Positions 24,123-32,686 are shown, counted from the first letter of the stretch. The stretch is 32,686 nt of DNA from Oscillospiraceae bacterium (GCA_015063495.1 SVUB01000006.1:1-32686), one strand, 5' to 3'. Notes: generated by a model not told the origin, from the letters alone. A program made the numbers and translations.

Positions 24123-24125
24123 ATG

Positions 24126-26243
24126 TTAATTTGAGGCGTAAGCCCCAATTCCGAAATAGCAGTCGAAAACATCCTTTACTGTGAATCCCGCATCCGTACC
24201 CGTATTACCCTGCTCGATGATGCAAGTGGATATTATCTCGGGGTTATCAAATGGGGCAAATGCAGTAAAGATAGCGTTATCGCTCTTCGTTTTGCTGACC
24301 TGAGCAGTTCCTGTTTTACCTCCCATAGCTATAGGATAGGAGCTGAATACTCTTGATGCCGAGCCGTTTTCGGTAACGCTCTTCATTGCGTTCATTATCG
24401 TTTTATAGTTTGTTTCACTCATATTTACCTGACCAAGCACGGTAGGCTCATATTCGTATATTATCTCGTTTGTGTAGAACTTTCTTACACTTCCGAGAAG
24501 GTGCGTGGAATACCTTGTTCCGCCACCGACGATAGTTGCAATATAGGAGCTTATCTGAAGGGGTGTAAAGAGGTTATCCGACTGACCGATAGCCGCCTGA
24601 AGCGTGTCACCGGGATACCATTCGCCAAGGCCCTTTTCGTCTCGGTAAGCGGGCCCCGCAAGTATGCCGGTCTCCTCATAGAGTTCAATTCCTGTTTTTT
24701 CTCCGAGACCGTATTCAAGACAGTATTTATTCATCTTTCCGATAGTAAGCTGTCTGCCGATATCGTAGAAGAAGTAGTTACAGGACTCTTGAATAGCGCC
24801 GATAACGTTTATCGTGCCGTGCGTTCTGCCCTTTTGTAGGTATATCCAGCATCTCGGGCCGTTCGGATCGTAGAAGGTATAGCGTCCTTTGTCGGTTATC
24901 GTTGTTCTGGGGGTGATTATACCTTCCTCAAGTGCCGCAAGAGCAACTCCGACTTTGAAGGTGGAACCGGGTTGATAGAGGCCTCTTAGCGCTCGGTTAT
25001 AAAGAGGTTTTGTCTCGTCCTCTGAGAGAGCGGCGTAATCTTCATAATAGGTTGTAAGGTCAAAGGACGGGTATGATGCTATTGCATATATCTCGCCCGT
25101 AGTGCTTATAGCGGTGAGCGCACCGACCTTTGCGTCCTCACCGTCAAGCTCGCCCTCCTTGCTTTTTGCCTTGTCGACGATGTATTCTATGTTTTCTTTA
25201 AGACCGTCCTCGGCTGCTACCTGCATATCAATGTCTATCGTAAGCCAGACGTCGTTTCCGCTGACAGGCTCCTTTGAGATTCGTTTTGAGATTATATTTC
25301 CGTTTTCGTCTTCCTCTATGACCATGGTTCCGTCAGTGCCGTGGAGATACTCCTCAAAAGCCTTTTCACAGCCGCTGACACCGACTATGGCGTTCATTTT
25401 ATAGCCTTTCTCGCTGTAATATTCAAGCTCCTCTGCGTGTATAGGACCGACCACGCCGAGTATGTGTGAGGCATATCCGGGATATTCGTATTTTCTTGTG
25501 ACCTCCTCGGTGAAGTTGATTCCTCGGAGCTCACTTTCCTTCATAGCAGTTATGAGTGTGAGGTCGATGTCTTTGGCAAAAAGGTAGGGTTGTACGGAGC
25601 TGAACTGATTTATCGCCATATCAAATCTGACACGCATTATTTCGGTGATCTCTTCATTTGTATAAAGCGGATTGCCGTTATCATCAACTGCGTCAAGAGA
25701 ATATTTTTCAACAAGCTTATTTGAGAGCATTTCGGCTGTGTTTTCGATCGGATTTCCGTCTTTATCCTTGTTAAATCCGAGATCCTTCAGCACTCTGTTA
25801 AATTTCGTCTCATAGCTCTCCTGCGACATCAGATTATCGTCATATATCAGGTTGGGATAAGTGCCGAGAAGAGGGAATAGACTCTCTGTTCTCTTATCCG
25901 TGTTGCCAGTGACATACAGTGCCTTTACAACGTTCAGTATAACCTCATTCGACACCTCGCTGTTTTTAGAGAGTGAGCCGTAATCGAAATTGAGGTTGTA
26001 GGTATAGATATTGGTTACGAGAGCTTTGCCGTTGCGGTCGAATATCTCTCCTCGCTGTGCCTGAATAGTTACGGTGCGCGAGTATGTGCGTTGGACGCTT
26101 GATGTGTATTCGCTTCTGTTCACGAGCTGGATATTGGCGAGCTTCGTTATGTAAAATATCGCCGTGAAAATGAAAATGACGGCTATAAAAATGAGTTTTA
26201 CGGAGAAGCTGACGCCTTTTACATTTATTCTTTTGCTTCGCAT
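24126..26243 (-). CDS. mrdA: Penicillin-binding protein 2 (class B, elongasome transpeptidase)
   Basis: A 705-residue monofunctional transpeptidase that cross-links peptidoglycan during side-wall growth with RodA and MreBCD. It has a short cytoplasmic tail, one membrane segment at about 14-34, the dimerisation-domain motif RGEIFDRNGKALVTN (64-78), and the catalytic triad of motifs: S427-x-x-K430 in QPGSTFK, S487-C-N489 in QESCNYF, and K643-T-G in GGKTGTAQ. An insert at about 110-210 (NTDKRTESLFP to FSSVQPY) is typical of clostridial PBP2. It is the last gene of the mreBCD run, 30 bp after mreD. Confidence 0.94.
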   Translation of the reverse strand: MRSKRINVKGVSFSVKLIFIAVIFIFTAIFYITKLANIQLVNRSEYTSSVQRTYSRTVTIQAQRGEIFDRNGKALVTNIYTYNLNFDYGSLSKNSEVSNEVILNVVKALYVTGNTDKRTESLFPLLGTYPNLIYDDNLMSQESYETKFNRVLKDLGFNKDKDGNPIENTAEMLSNKLVEKYSLDAVDDNGNPLYTNEEITEIMRVRFDMAINQFSSVQPYLFAKDIDLTLITAMKESELRGINFTEEVTRKYEYPGYASHILGVVGPIHAEELEYYSEKGYKMNAIVGVSGCEKAFEEYLHGTDGTMVIEEDENGNIISKRISKEPVSGNDVWLTIDIDMQVAAEDGLKENIEYIVDKAKSKEGELDGEDAKVGALTAISTTGEIYAIASYPSFDLTTYYEDYAALSEDETKPLYNRALRGLYQPGSTFKVGVALAALEEGIITPRTTITDKGRYTFYDPNGPRCWIYLQKGRTHGTINVIGAIQESCNYFFYDIGRQLTIGKMNKYCLEYGLGEKTGIELYEETGILAGPAYRDEKGLGEWYPGDTLQAAIGQSDNLFTPLQISSYIATIVGGGTRYSTHLLGSVRKFYTNEIIYEYEPTVLGQVNMSETNYKTIMNAMKSVTENGSASRVFSSYPIAMGGKTGTAQVSKTKSDNAIFTAFAPFDNPEIISTCIIEQGNTGTDAGFTVKDVFDCYFGIGAYASN

Positions 26244-26272
26244 AGCTGTCTTTTCATTCCTTTCCTTAAAAA

Positions 26273-26824
26273 TTATCCTTCCATCTCTCTTGTGTTAAAG
26301 AATCTTGACCAGATGAGCTTTGTCAGAATATATACGGGTATACCTATAAGCAGAGATGAGAAAAATTGAGGTATAAGCAGTTCACTAAAAATGTGAGATG
26401 CGGTAAAATGAGCGGCACTTACCGATGAGTAGGCACAGATGATGCTTGCTATTCCGCTTATGATAAGGGAGCAGGCGACACCTATGAGCCAAGAGAGAAA
26501 ATCTCTGCGTAGGACCGAATAGGCAAGCAGGGCAAACAGGGCGGCACAAAGCATATACACAAGAGGAGAGAGGGAAAGTCCTGATCCTCCGAGTGCATCT
26601 GCTATATAACCTCCGACAATTCCTGCGATAACTCCTGTGCGTTCTCTATCGTATATAGCAATGGCTATTACCGACGCAAGAACAAGGTCTGGCACCGCAC
26701 CAAACGGGCGGAATACCGAGAATATCGACGTTTGGATAACGGCAAGAAGGAAGAGCCAGATTCCCCAAACCACGCTTTTTTTGAATATCGTCTGCCAGGA
26801 GACGGGGGATAACTGATTATTCAT
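26273..26824 (-). CDS. mreD: Rod shape-determining protein MreD
   Basis: A 183-residue membrane protein of the elongasome. It has about five or six hydrophobic segments (for example SVVWGIWLFLLAVIQTSIF and LVYMLCAALFALLAYSVL), with the FRPFGAVPDLVLASVIAIAIYDRERTGVIAGIVGGYIAD block characteristic of MreD. Its start overlaps the end of mreC by 8 bp and its ribosome binding site GGAGGAG lies inside mreC, so translation is coupled. Assignment rests mainly on topology, length and position between mreC and mrdA. Confidence 0.9.
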   Translation of the reverse strand: MNNQLSPVSWQTIFKKSVVWGIWLFLLAVIQTSIFSVFRPFGAVPDLVLASVIAIAIYDRERTGVIAGIVGGYIADALGGSGLSLSPLVYMLCAALFALLAYSVLRRDFLSWLIGVACSLIISGIASIICAYSSVSAAHFTASHIFSELLIPQFFSSLLIGIPVYILTKLIWSRFFNTREMEG

Positions 26825-27680
26825 TCACTTCTCCTCCGACGTCCTCCGTATATGCGTTGAAGTCCTTTATTATCATTACTCTGCGAAGATCGGTAAGATC
26901 TGCCGAGGGCTTTATACGTGCTATAAGAGAGCGACTGAATTCATCGGGGACAAGCTCTGTTACAGTTCCTATAACGAGACCTCTCGGATAAAAGCTTCCG
27001 ATTCCGCTTGAGAGGATGATATCCCCGACCTTTATATCGGCATCCGAGGGGAGATATGACATCTGGCATATACCGTTGTCCTTTAACTCATAAACTCCCT
27101 CTACGAGACCAAGCTCGCCCGAGCGTTTCACGTATGCTCCGACAGATGAGGCGGTTTCGAGTATCGTGACTACCTTGCACCAGTTTGCACCTGCCTCGCT
27201 CACATATCCGACAATGCCATTTTCGGTAACGACCGGCATATTTGTCTCAATATCGTGCATAGAGCCTCGGTTGAGAGTAAGCACAGTCATATAGTTGCCG
27301 GATTCACGCCCTATAACGAGAGCGGATTCAAATTCATAATCTATATGCTCACGTTTAAGGCCGAGATAAGCATAGAGCCATTCGTTTTCTTCTTTTATCG
27401 CTTCGACGTCCCTTAACTTGTTTTGAAGCTCTGCGTTTTTGTCTTTAAGTATTCTGTTTTCAGCGTTTATTGCGTCAAATTCTTTGAAATAGCTTATAAA
27501 TCCGTCCGCCGCCTGTGCTACCTGCGTAAAACAGTATCGAAATGGTGTTGCAAGCGTTCCGAGAGCACTGCGGACCGAGCTTCCGAGTCCCATAAACGAG
27601 AGGACGCTCGGAACTGTGACGAGCACTATTGCAATGAGAAGTGCAATTATGAAAAATCTCGATCTTAAAAATTTAGACAT
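26817..27680 (-). CDS. mreC: Rod shape-determining protein MreC
   Basis: A 287-residue bitopic membrane protein that links cytoplasmic MreB to PBP2 outside the cell. One membrane segment (FFIIALLIAIVLVTVPSVLSFMG) is followed by a coiled coil (about 65-105, ENRILKDKNAELQNKLRDVEAIKEEN) and a beta-barrel domain with VIGRESGNYMTVLTLNRGS, PVVTENGIVGYVSEAG and SSGIGSFYPRGLVIGTV. These blocks are typical of MreC. It is 24 bp downstream of mreB. Confidence 0.94.
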   Translation of the reverse strand: MSKFLRSRFFIIALLIAIVLVTVPSVLSFMGLGSSVRSALGTLATPFRYCFTQVAQAADGFISYFKEFDAINAENRILKDKNAELQNKLRDVEAIKEENEWLYAYLGLKREHIDYEFESALVIGRESGNYMTVLTLNRGSMHDIETNMPVVTENGIVGYVSEAGANWCKVVTILETASSVGAYVKRSGELGLVEGVYELKDNGICQMSYLPSDADIKVGDIILSSGIGSFYPRGLVIGTVTELVPDEFSRSLIARIKPSADLTDLRRVMIIKDFNAYTEDVGGEVNE

Positions 27681-27704
27681 GAGGTTTAATTCTCCGAATT
27701 TTTA

Positions 27705-28712
27705 TTATCTTGAGCGTGAAAGAATTACGTTTCTGATTATACGGGGATCCTCTATACCCTTACCGAGACCGAGTGCAACGCAGTCAAGAGGACGGTTTGC
27801 AACGGTTACCTTGAGTCCTGTGCGTTCTGTTATGAGAGTGGGAAGTCCACGCAGGAGCGCACCTCCGCCTGCAAGCATTATTCCCGAATCGTAGATGTCA
27901 GAGGAAAGCTCGGGAGGGGTATTTTCAAGTGTGTTCTTTATGCAGTCGATGATCCTGTCTATTTGCTCCTCGGTTGCTTCACGCACGTCTGCTGACGTGA
28001 TGTGCAGAGTAGAGGGCAGGCCTGTTTTCATATTGCGGCCTCTTACGTCCATCTCGGCACTGTCTGCTGACCAGTGCACAGAACCGATGCGTTTCTTAAG
28101 CTCCTCTCCCGTGGCTACGCCGATAGTCATATTGAATCGGCGTCTTACATACTGAACGATAGCATCGTCAAGCTCGTCACCTGCAACTCTTATCGAGCGG
28201 GAAACGACTATACCGTCAAGGCTTATGACCGCCACCTCAGTCGTACCGCCACCTATATCAACTATCATGCTTCCTCTCGGACTGCCTATGCGAAGTCCCG
28301 AGCCGATCGCCGCCGCCATAGGCTCTTCAACGAGAGCAACAGAGCGTGACATAGCGTCGTATGCGGCATCTTCAAAGGCCTTTTTCTCAACCTCGGTAAC
28401 GCCGTAAGGGATGCATATAACTACGCTCGGACGGTTGAAAAATCCGCCCGTATTTATCTTGCGGAAGAACTGGTGAAGCATCTCCGCCGTAACGTCAAAG
28501 TCTGCGATAACACCGCCCTTGAGGGGACGAAATGCCGCTATCGTGCCGGGAGTCTTACCGAGCATTTTTTTTGCGTCGGAGCCTACGGACACGACCTTTC
28601 CTGTTATACTGTTCTTTGCAACGACCGAGGGCTCACGCAAAATTATTCCTTTTCCCTTCATATAAAAGAGGGTATTGGCGGTGCCAAGGTCGATTCCTAT
28701 CTGATTATTCAT
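27705..28712 (-). CDS. mreB: Rod shape-determining actin homologue MreB
   Basis: Actin-fold ATPase that forms membrane-bound filaments steering side-wall synthesis. The 335-residue protein has phosphate-1 IGIDLGTANTLFYMKGKG, the FRPLKGGVIADFD connector, phosphate-2 IVDIGGGTTEVAVISLDG and the adenosine motif IMLAGGGALLRGLP. GAAAGGAAT precedes the ATG. It sits 30 bp after maf and ahead of mreC, mreD and mrdA, the usual elongasome order. MreB and the related Mbl are hard to tell apart by eye, but the mreCD context favours MreB. Confidence 0.95.
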   Translation of the reverse strand: MNNQIGIDLGTANTLFYMKGKGIILREPSVVAKNSITGKVVSVGSDAKKMLGKTPGTIAAFRPLKGGVIADFDVTAEMLHQFFRKINTGGFFNRPSVVICIPYGVTEVEKKAFEDAAYDAMSRSVALVEEPMAAAIGSGLRIGSPRGSMIVDIGGGTTEVAVISLDGIVVSRSIRVAGDELDDAIVQYVRRRFNMTIGVATGEELKKRIGSVHWSADSAEMDVRGRNMKTGLPSTLHITSADVREATEEQIDRIIDCIKNTLENTPPELSSDIYDSGIMLAGGGALLRGLPTLITERTGLKVTVANRPLDCVALGLGKGIEDPRIIRNVILSRSR

Positions 28713-28742
28713 ATAAAGCTATTCCTTTCTTCCCGAAAGAAT

Positions 28743-29345
28743 TTATTTTACAAAGTCTGAGAGATTTATTCCGAATACACGTCTGAGAAGCTTTCTTAAG
28801 CAATTTACAGGCAGACCTACGACGTTAAAATAACATCCGTCTATACCCTCTACCCACATTGATGCATAGCCCTGTATTGCATAAGCACCGGCTTTATCAT
28901 CGGGCTCACCGCTTCGTGCGTACCAGCCTATCTCCTTTTCGGTCATGGGGGCAAAACGAACCTCTGTTTCCTCAAACGCAGATGCACTTGCACCGCCGTA
29001 AATTACCGTAATTCCACTGAGTACCGAGTGAGTGCTGCCCGAAAGCATACGAAGCATTCTTTCTGTGTCTTCTTTGTCAACGGGCTTGCCAAGTATCTCA
29101 CCTTTTGCACTTACCACGGTATCTGCCGCTATTATTACGGTGTCGGTAAGGTCAATTCCTTCGCCCTCAAGCTTAGCCTTTACTGCTGCCGCTTTTCTGG
29201 CAGAGAGGAGCATTACCACGTTTGATGGGGGAGTGCCGTCCTCAAATGATTCGTCTGCCTCGCTTGTTATTATATCAAAATCGAGTCCGAGATTTTCGAG
29301 TATCTCACGGCGTCTTGGTGATTTTGATGCAAGAATAAATCTCAT
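28743..29345 (-). CDS. maf: Maf-family nucleoside triphosphate pyrophosphatase
   Basis: Hydrolyses non-canonical or modified nucleoside triphosphates to monophosphates, and is linked to septum control in B. subtilis. The 200-residue protein has the N-terminal signature LASKSPRRREILENLG, the acidic EADESF loop, ADTVVSAKGEILGKP, and GEPDDKAGAYAIQG near the C-terminus, all diagnostic for Maf/HAM1-like folds. It lies between dut and mreB with short gaps (10 and 30 bp); maf next to mreB is a common arrangement in Bacillota. Confidence 0.95.
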   Translation of the reverse strand: MRFILASKSPRRREILENLGLDFDIITSEADESFEDGTPPSNVVMLLSARKAAAVKAKLEGEGIDLTDTVIIAADTVVSAKGEILGKPVDKEDTERMLRMLSGSTHSVLSGITVIYGGASASAFEETEVRFAPMTEKEIGWYARSGEPDDKAGAYAIQGYASMWVEGIDGCYFNVVGLPVNCLRKLLRRVFGINLSDFVK

Positions 29346-29355
29346 TTTGATCTCC

Positions 29356-29811
29356 TTATTTTATGCCGGTTGAGCCAAAGCCGCCCGAGCCACGCTCGGT
29401 CTCATCAAGCTCGTCACATTCTATAAAGTTTGCAACATAAACGGGCAGGAACATCATCTGTGCAATTCTGTCGCCACGCTCAATGATAAAATCCTCTTTA
29501 CCCGTGTTAAAAAGTCCTACTCCGATCTCACCACGGTAGTCGCTGTCGATAACTCCGATTCCGTTTGAAAGGCATATGCCCTTTTTCGTACCGAGACCGC
29601 TTCTTGCGGCGATTACCGCAACCACTCCGCTTGTCTCGGGAGAGATAGATATTCCCGTGGGGATAAGCCTTCTTTCTCCGGGAGCGAGAACTACCTTTTC
29701 ACCTTCATCAAGTGCCGCGCAAAGGTCTATTGCGGCAGAGCCGTCGGTTGCATATGCAGGGGCGGTCATCCCTCTACATAGCTTTATTTTTACGTTTATC
29801 TTGTTGCTCAT
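29356..29811 (-). CDS. dut: dUTP diphosphatase
   Basis: Hydrolyses dUTP to dUMP, keeping uracil out of DNA and feeding dTMP synthesis. The start ATG 29811 follows GGAG; the track's TTG start at 29823 overlaps that site. The 151-residue trimeric-type enzyme shows motif 1 GSAAIDLCA, motif 2 ARSGLGTKKG, motif 3 NGIGVIDSDYRGEIGVGL, motif 4 RGDRIAQMMF and the C-terminal motif 5 RGSGGFGSTG. It sits between the U32 gene (15 bp) and maf, a pair that both clean nucleotide pools. Confidence 0.97.
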   Translation of the reverse strand: MSNKINVKIKLCRGMTAPAYATDGSAAIDLCAALDEGEKVVLAPGERRLIPTGISISPETSGVVAVIAARSGLGTKKGICLSNGIGVIDSDYRGEIGVGLFNTGKEDFIIERGDRIAQMMFLPVYVANFIECDELDETERGSGGFGSTGIK

Positions 29812-29826
29812 ATTTAACTCCAAAAA

Positions 29827-31839
29827 TTATTCTTTTATTCTTCTGACGGGGTAGGGGAGAGGCAGTCCTGCCTCAAAAGCATCTATTATCATATCGACCT
29901 CATTTTGCACTTCTGTTGAGAAGATAAAGTGACGGTCTGATATGCCGAATTTGTCAAGAAGCTGTTTTTTATCTCCCATATACGTGGGCAGGGAATTATA
30001 TATTACGTTTCTGTGTCTGTATTCTCTTAGCACAGGGAAAACGATTCCCTTGCGGTCTGTAAGAGTTGCTTTGCCTTTTGCACACTCCTCGCAGGAGGAG
30101 AATTCCTTTATTGCACACTTTTCGAGAAGCATAAGAGGAAGACGGCCGTACGTTATAGCGGCTCTTTTTCCACCGATATCTCTCATTTGCGGCAGGGTAA
30201 GCTCGGGTGAAAGTATAAAGCCTTCAAATCCAAGATCAGTTAAGGCATTTGCACTTTCTCTGTTAAAAACATTTAGTCTGAAGTCTCCTACGGGGGTAAG
30301 TCCTATGTCGTTTACAAGAGCGAGGTGCCCGAGGTTTCCTACAAGTGCATATTCAGCTCCCCTGCTTTTAGCGGAGAAGAGAAGATTCTTAACCTCTTCC
30401 TTTTCACTATCAAAAACAACGGACGGAACGATTATTCCGTTCGTGCTTCCGTCATATTTATCAAGGGGAAGATATATTCTGTCAAAATATTCTCTTGCCC
30501 TACTCGTAATACGGTCGGGGAAAGCAAAGCGAGCACTTTTAAGTGTATCAGATTTTCCACCTTTTTGGGGTGCAGAGTACTCCTTTGATTCAAGCTCACG
30601 CACGGGAGACCCGATAAGAGCGGTGACCGCCGCACGGCGAAGTGCATTCAGCCTTGATACGGGGAGCATAACGTTTCCTTCTATATCTATCTCTGCGTCC
30701 TCCAGATAAAACGGGGTGTCACCGAGCTTTGAAAGACTAATCAGAGCACTTTCCTTTGTGAGGGGTGCGTTTATTGCTTCAAACGGAGCGTCGCCCGTTA
30801 CCGTTACGCTTCTTTCGCCGCTTGTGAGGGTAAGAAGAGAGGGTTCTCCGCTCTTAAAGCTTGCGGAAAGGGAAATGGGACGCTTCAGCCTTATCTTATC
30901 AAATGAATCTATATTTCTTGAGTTTTCCTTGTCGGCATCTGAGCGGATACCAAGCATAGAGTGACCTATGCTTTTTACAAAATATCCGTCTGTAAAACCA
31001 CCCCTTGAAAATACCGATGAAAGGTGGCGAAGCTCGTCCGCATTAGCCCCACGACGCTCGTCAAGGAGCGTGCGGTAGACCGAGGTGACCTCGTGAACGT
31101 ACTCTGCGGATTTCATTCGTCCCTCTATCTTTAGCGACGCCACACCGCTGTCGATTATAGCGGGAACGTGGGGGGCAAGACAAAAGTCACGAAGGCTGAG
31201 GGGGTATTTGTTTTTGCCCTCATAGGGAAGTCTGCAGGGCTGTGCACATTCGCCTCTGTTTCCACTTCTTCCGCCCACTATCGAGCTGAAAAGGCATTGA
31301 CCTGAATGCGAAACACAAAGCGCACCGTGAACAAATATCTCAGCTTCTATCGGGGAATTTTCTACAAACGCCTTTATATTCTCAAGGGAGGTTTCTCTTG
31401 CGAGGACCATTCGTGTAAAGCCTAACTTTGAGAGAAGCTTTCCCGCATCGGCGCCGTGCCCCGACATCTGAGTGCTTGCGTGAAGTTCTATATCGGGGTA
31501 ATAGCGGTGAATGGCTGATGCTATGCCAAGGTCTGCAACTATCAGTGCATCTGCACCGAGACTCCAGACTTTTTCAGCCGTACGAAGCACCTCTCCTATC
31601 TCTCTGTCAAGTGCAAGAGTGTTGAGCGTAACGTACGCTTTTACTCCGTATGCGTGGCACGTTTCAAATGCCTCCCGAAGCTCTGTCTCGGTAAAATTCT
31701 CAGCACCTATACGTGCGTTAAAAGCGGAAGCACCGAAATATACTGCGTCCGCACCTGCATCAATTGCGGCAGAGAGCGCACGGGGTGAGCCTGCAGGGGA
31801 GAGAAGCTCGGGGAGAGATTTTTTCTGATTTTTTTCCAT
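29827..31839 (-). CDS. Peptidase U32 family protein (long form, with C-terminal DUF3656-like region)
   Basis: A 670-residue U32 protein. The N-terminal barrel starts with PELLSPAGSPRALSAAIDAGADAVYFG and contains LNTLALDREIGEV, LHASTQMSGHG and the cysteine cluster HGALCVSHSGQCLFSSIVGGRSGNRGECAQPC. In the related RlhA and UbiU/V proteins such cysteines bind an iron-sulfur cluster used in hydroxylation, so a tRNA/rRNA-modification role is as likely as proteolysis. Two more cysteines (SSCEEC) occur near the C-terminus. The start overlaps the zapA stop by one base (TGATG), showing coupling. Confidence 0.9.
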   Translation of the reverse strand: MEKNQKKSLPELLSPAGSPRALSAAIDAGADAVYFGASAFNARIGAENFTETELREAFETCHAYGVKAYVTLNTLALDREIGEVLRTAEKVWSLGADALIVADLGIASAIHRYYPDIELHASTQMSGHGADAGKLLSKLGFTRMVLARETSLENIKAFVENSPIEAEIFVHGALCVSHSGQCLFSSIVGGRSGNRGECAQPCRLPYEGKNKYPLSLRDFCLAPHVPAIIDSGVASLKIEGRMKSAEYVHEVTSVYRTLLDERRGANADELRHLSSVFSRGGFTDGYFVKSIGHSMLGIRSDADKENSRNIDSFDKIRLKRPISLSASFKSGEPSLLTLTSGERSVTVTGDAPFEAINAPLTKESALISLSKLGDTPFYLEDAEIDIEGNVMLPVSRLNALRRAAVTALIGSPVRELESKEYSAPQKGGKSDTLKSARFAFPDRITSRAREYFDRIYLPLDKYDGSTNGIIVPSVVFDSEKEEVKNLLFSAKSRGAEYALVGNLGHLALVNDIGLTPVGDFRLNVFNRESANALTDLGFEGFILSPELTLPQMRDIGGKRAAITYGRLPLMLLEKCAIKEFSSCEECAKGKATLTDRKGIVFPVLREYRHRNVIYNSLPTYMGDKKQLLDKFGISDRHFIFSTEVQNEVDMIIDAFEAGLPLPYPVRRIKE

Positions 31840-32165
31840 CAGAGCTTGTCTGTGCGGATGCCGTTCTTTTCAAGCAGAGCACGAAGCTTTTCGTTTTCTG
31901 CCGTGAGACGGTTTATCTGTGCGTTTTTAAGTGCGGTCTCCGCATCTATGCTGCGTATCTTTTTCTGCATCTTCATCTTATCCGAGCAGTAGTCAAGAGC
32001 ACAGAGAAGCGCCGCTTCGTTCTTTGAACAGCGACGGCTTGCCGTGTTTATCTCTCTTATTTTTCTGTCGATTATGCCGACAAGCTCATCCACAAACTCA
32101 GGCGGCTCCTCGGTTATTACGTTCATTTCGATATCGGCGATGGTTATAGTGTACTTCTGCTTCAT
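31839..32165 (-). CDS. zapA: Cell division protein ZapA
   Basis: A 108-residue ZapA that bundles FtsZ filaments at the division site. The start ATG 32165 (MKQKYTITIADIEMNV) has GCAGG upstream; the track's 32321 start adds an implausible hydrophobic leader from AT-rich intergenic sequence. The N-terminal strand pair and YVDELVGIIDRKIREI-like helix (here FVDELVGIIDRKIREI) are typical, followed by EAALLCALDYCSDKMKMQKK and a C-terminal coiled coil (TALKNAQINRLTAENEKLRALLEK). It heads the eight-gene minus-strand run. Confidence 0.88.
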   Translation of the reverse strand: MKQKYTITIADIEMNVITEEPPEFVDELVGIIDRKIREINTASRRCSKNEAALLCALDYCSDKMKMQKKIRSIDAETALKNAQINRLTAENEKLRALLEKNGIRTDKL

Positions 32166-32379
32166 AATATGTACCTGCCTTTCAAAAAATAAAAACACAG
32201 TCTTGAAAAAATGCGTAAAATGATTTATAATAACATAGGCATAAATACCCACGATATATATTATAATATAAAATTCTCCAATATTAAATAGGAATTTGTA
32301 AAAAATAATAAATTTTAGCATAAAATTTTTGCTTTTTCTTCAAAAATATTCTTTTTGGGGTGAAAAAGAGGTGCGTAAA
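32166..32379. other. AT-rich divergent intergenic region zapA/nth
   Basis: This 214-bp gap separates zapA and nth, read away from each other, so it should hold both promoters. Several TATAAT-like hexamers occur (for example the run around 32254-32265), but I found no -35/-10 pair with good spacing, and no terminator or RNA structure. Confidence 0.5.
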
Positions 32380-32686
32380 GTGAAAAAAGAATCAAAAAAA
32401 CATAAATTGGAAAGAGCGGCACTCATAGTCGAAAGACTGAAGACGGTCTATCCGTCCCCCGAATGCGCGCTTGAGTATGGTGGCGAGCCGTGGAAGCTTC
32501 TCGTTATGGGGAGGCTCTCTGCACAGTGCACCGACGCAAGGGTAAATATCGTCTGCCGTGAGCTTTTTTCAAAATATCCTACGGCAAGAGCACTTGCCGA
32601 CGGCGAGCTTTCGGAGATCGAGGAGATAGTCCGTCCGTGCGGACTTTTTCGCACGAAGGCAGAGAGCATAAAGGCGGCTTGCAGGA
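32380..32686 (+). CDS. nth: Endonuclease III, N-terminal part (3' end outside window)
   Basis: The first ~102 residues of a DNA glycosylase/AP lyase that removes oxidised pyrimidines. It is missing from the ORF track because it starts with GTG and runs off the window. The frame is open from 32371; GTG 32380 is chosen since GAGG (32368-32371) lies 8 bp upstream. The Nth helix blocks are clear: PWKLLVMGRLSAQCTDARVN (usual LLxAxxLSAQTTDxxVN), LFSKYPTARALA, and IVRPCGLFRTKAESIKAA. The HhH motif, catalytic Lys/Asp and iron-sulfur cysteines would lie beyond the window. It is divergent from zapA. Confidence 0.93.
   Translation, partial: MKKESKKHKLERAALIVERLKTVYPSPECALEYGGEPWKLLVMGRLSAQCTDARVNIVCRELFSKYPTARALADGELSEIEEIVRPCGLFRTKAESIKAACR

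Noticed and set aside
29942-30709. 255-residue plus-strand ORF
   Set aside because: It lies wholly inside the U32 peptidase gene on the other strand, has no ribosome binding site or recognisable motif, and has a shadow-type composition rich in Ser, Arg and Pro.
32166-32321. N-terminal extension of zapA in the ORF track
   Set aside because: The additional 52 residues are translated AT-rich intergenic DNA. The ATG at 32165 has a ribosome binding site and begins the conserved ZapA sequence.
1-32686. CRISPR arrays, IS elements, phage genes, tRNA or rRNA genes
   Set aside because: No regularly spaced direct repeats, transposase or integrase motifs, tRNA cloverleaf with TTCGAATC-type loops, or rRNA segments were seen on reading the intergenic regions.

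Overview
The window is ordinary-looking chromosome from a low-to-mid GC member of the Bacillota, most likely a gut- or rumen-type Clostridia (Oscillospiraceae-like, by inference). This rests on strong AGGAGG-type ribosome binding sites, sigma-A promoters with 17-bp spacers, a lysine (L-box) riboswitch, the LL-diaminopimelate aminotransferase route to lysine, MreBCD/PBP2 rod-shape genes, lipoproteins with acidic Ser/Thr-rich linkers, and mannan-degrading enzymes. No tRNA, rRNA, CRISPR array, IS element or phage gene was seen.

Layout, left to right. (1) 2-3716, plus strand: the 3' end of hisS, then a DJ-1/PfpI protein, a CPBP membrane protease and mltG, closely spaced. (2) 3777-6090, plus: a strong promoter driving pgk and tpiA, with a GC-rich hairpin between them and a terminator after tpiA. 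(3) 6114-7460, plus: an SGNH-hydrolase lipoprotein. (4) 7502-10487, minus: a deoC-deoD-deoB-cdd nucleoside salvage operon with its own promoter. (5) 10594-11225, plus: a flavin-reductase-like protein. (6) 11255-16620, plus: a consensus promoter, a lysine riboswitch with a readable terminator/antiterminator switch, and the lysine operon dapA-dapB-dapF-dapL-lysA. (7) 16621-17278: a small divergent pair, a ribbon-helix-helix regulator (minus) and a SLOG-fold protein (plus), separated by two copies of the palindrome AGTATACT. (8) 17280-23996, minus: guaB, a guaA that lacks its amidotransferase domain, a GH26 mannanase lipoprotein, a shortened GH130 protein and a CofE-like ligase. (9) 24091-32165, minus: a tight run zapA, U32 peptidase, dut, maf, mreB, mreC, mreD, mrdA, linking cell division, nucleotide-pool cleaning and wall elongation. 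(10) 32380-end, plus: the start of nth, which the ORF track misses.

Most genes are housekeeping. The parts deserving a second look are the divergent RHH/SLOG pair with its doubled palindrome (the best candidate for an undescribed small regulatory or sensor module), the CofE-like protein in a lineage not known for F420, the stand-alone GMP synthase ATP-PPase subunit, the GH130 protein that seems to have lost an internal stretch of about 75 residues, and the duplicated N-terminal domain of the GH26 lipoprotein. Convergent gene pairs are consistently separated by A-tract/hairpin/T-tract bidirectional terminators, which makes the transcription units unusually easy to read.

All family assignments come from reading motifs by eye and recalling families. 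No database search was run.
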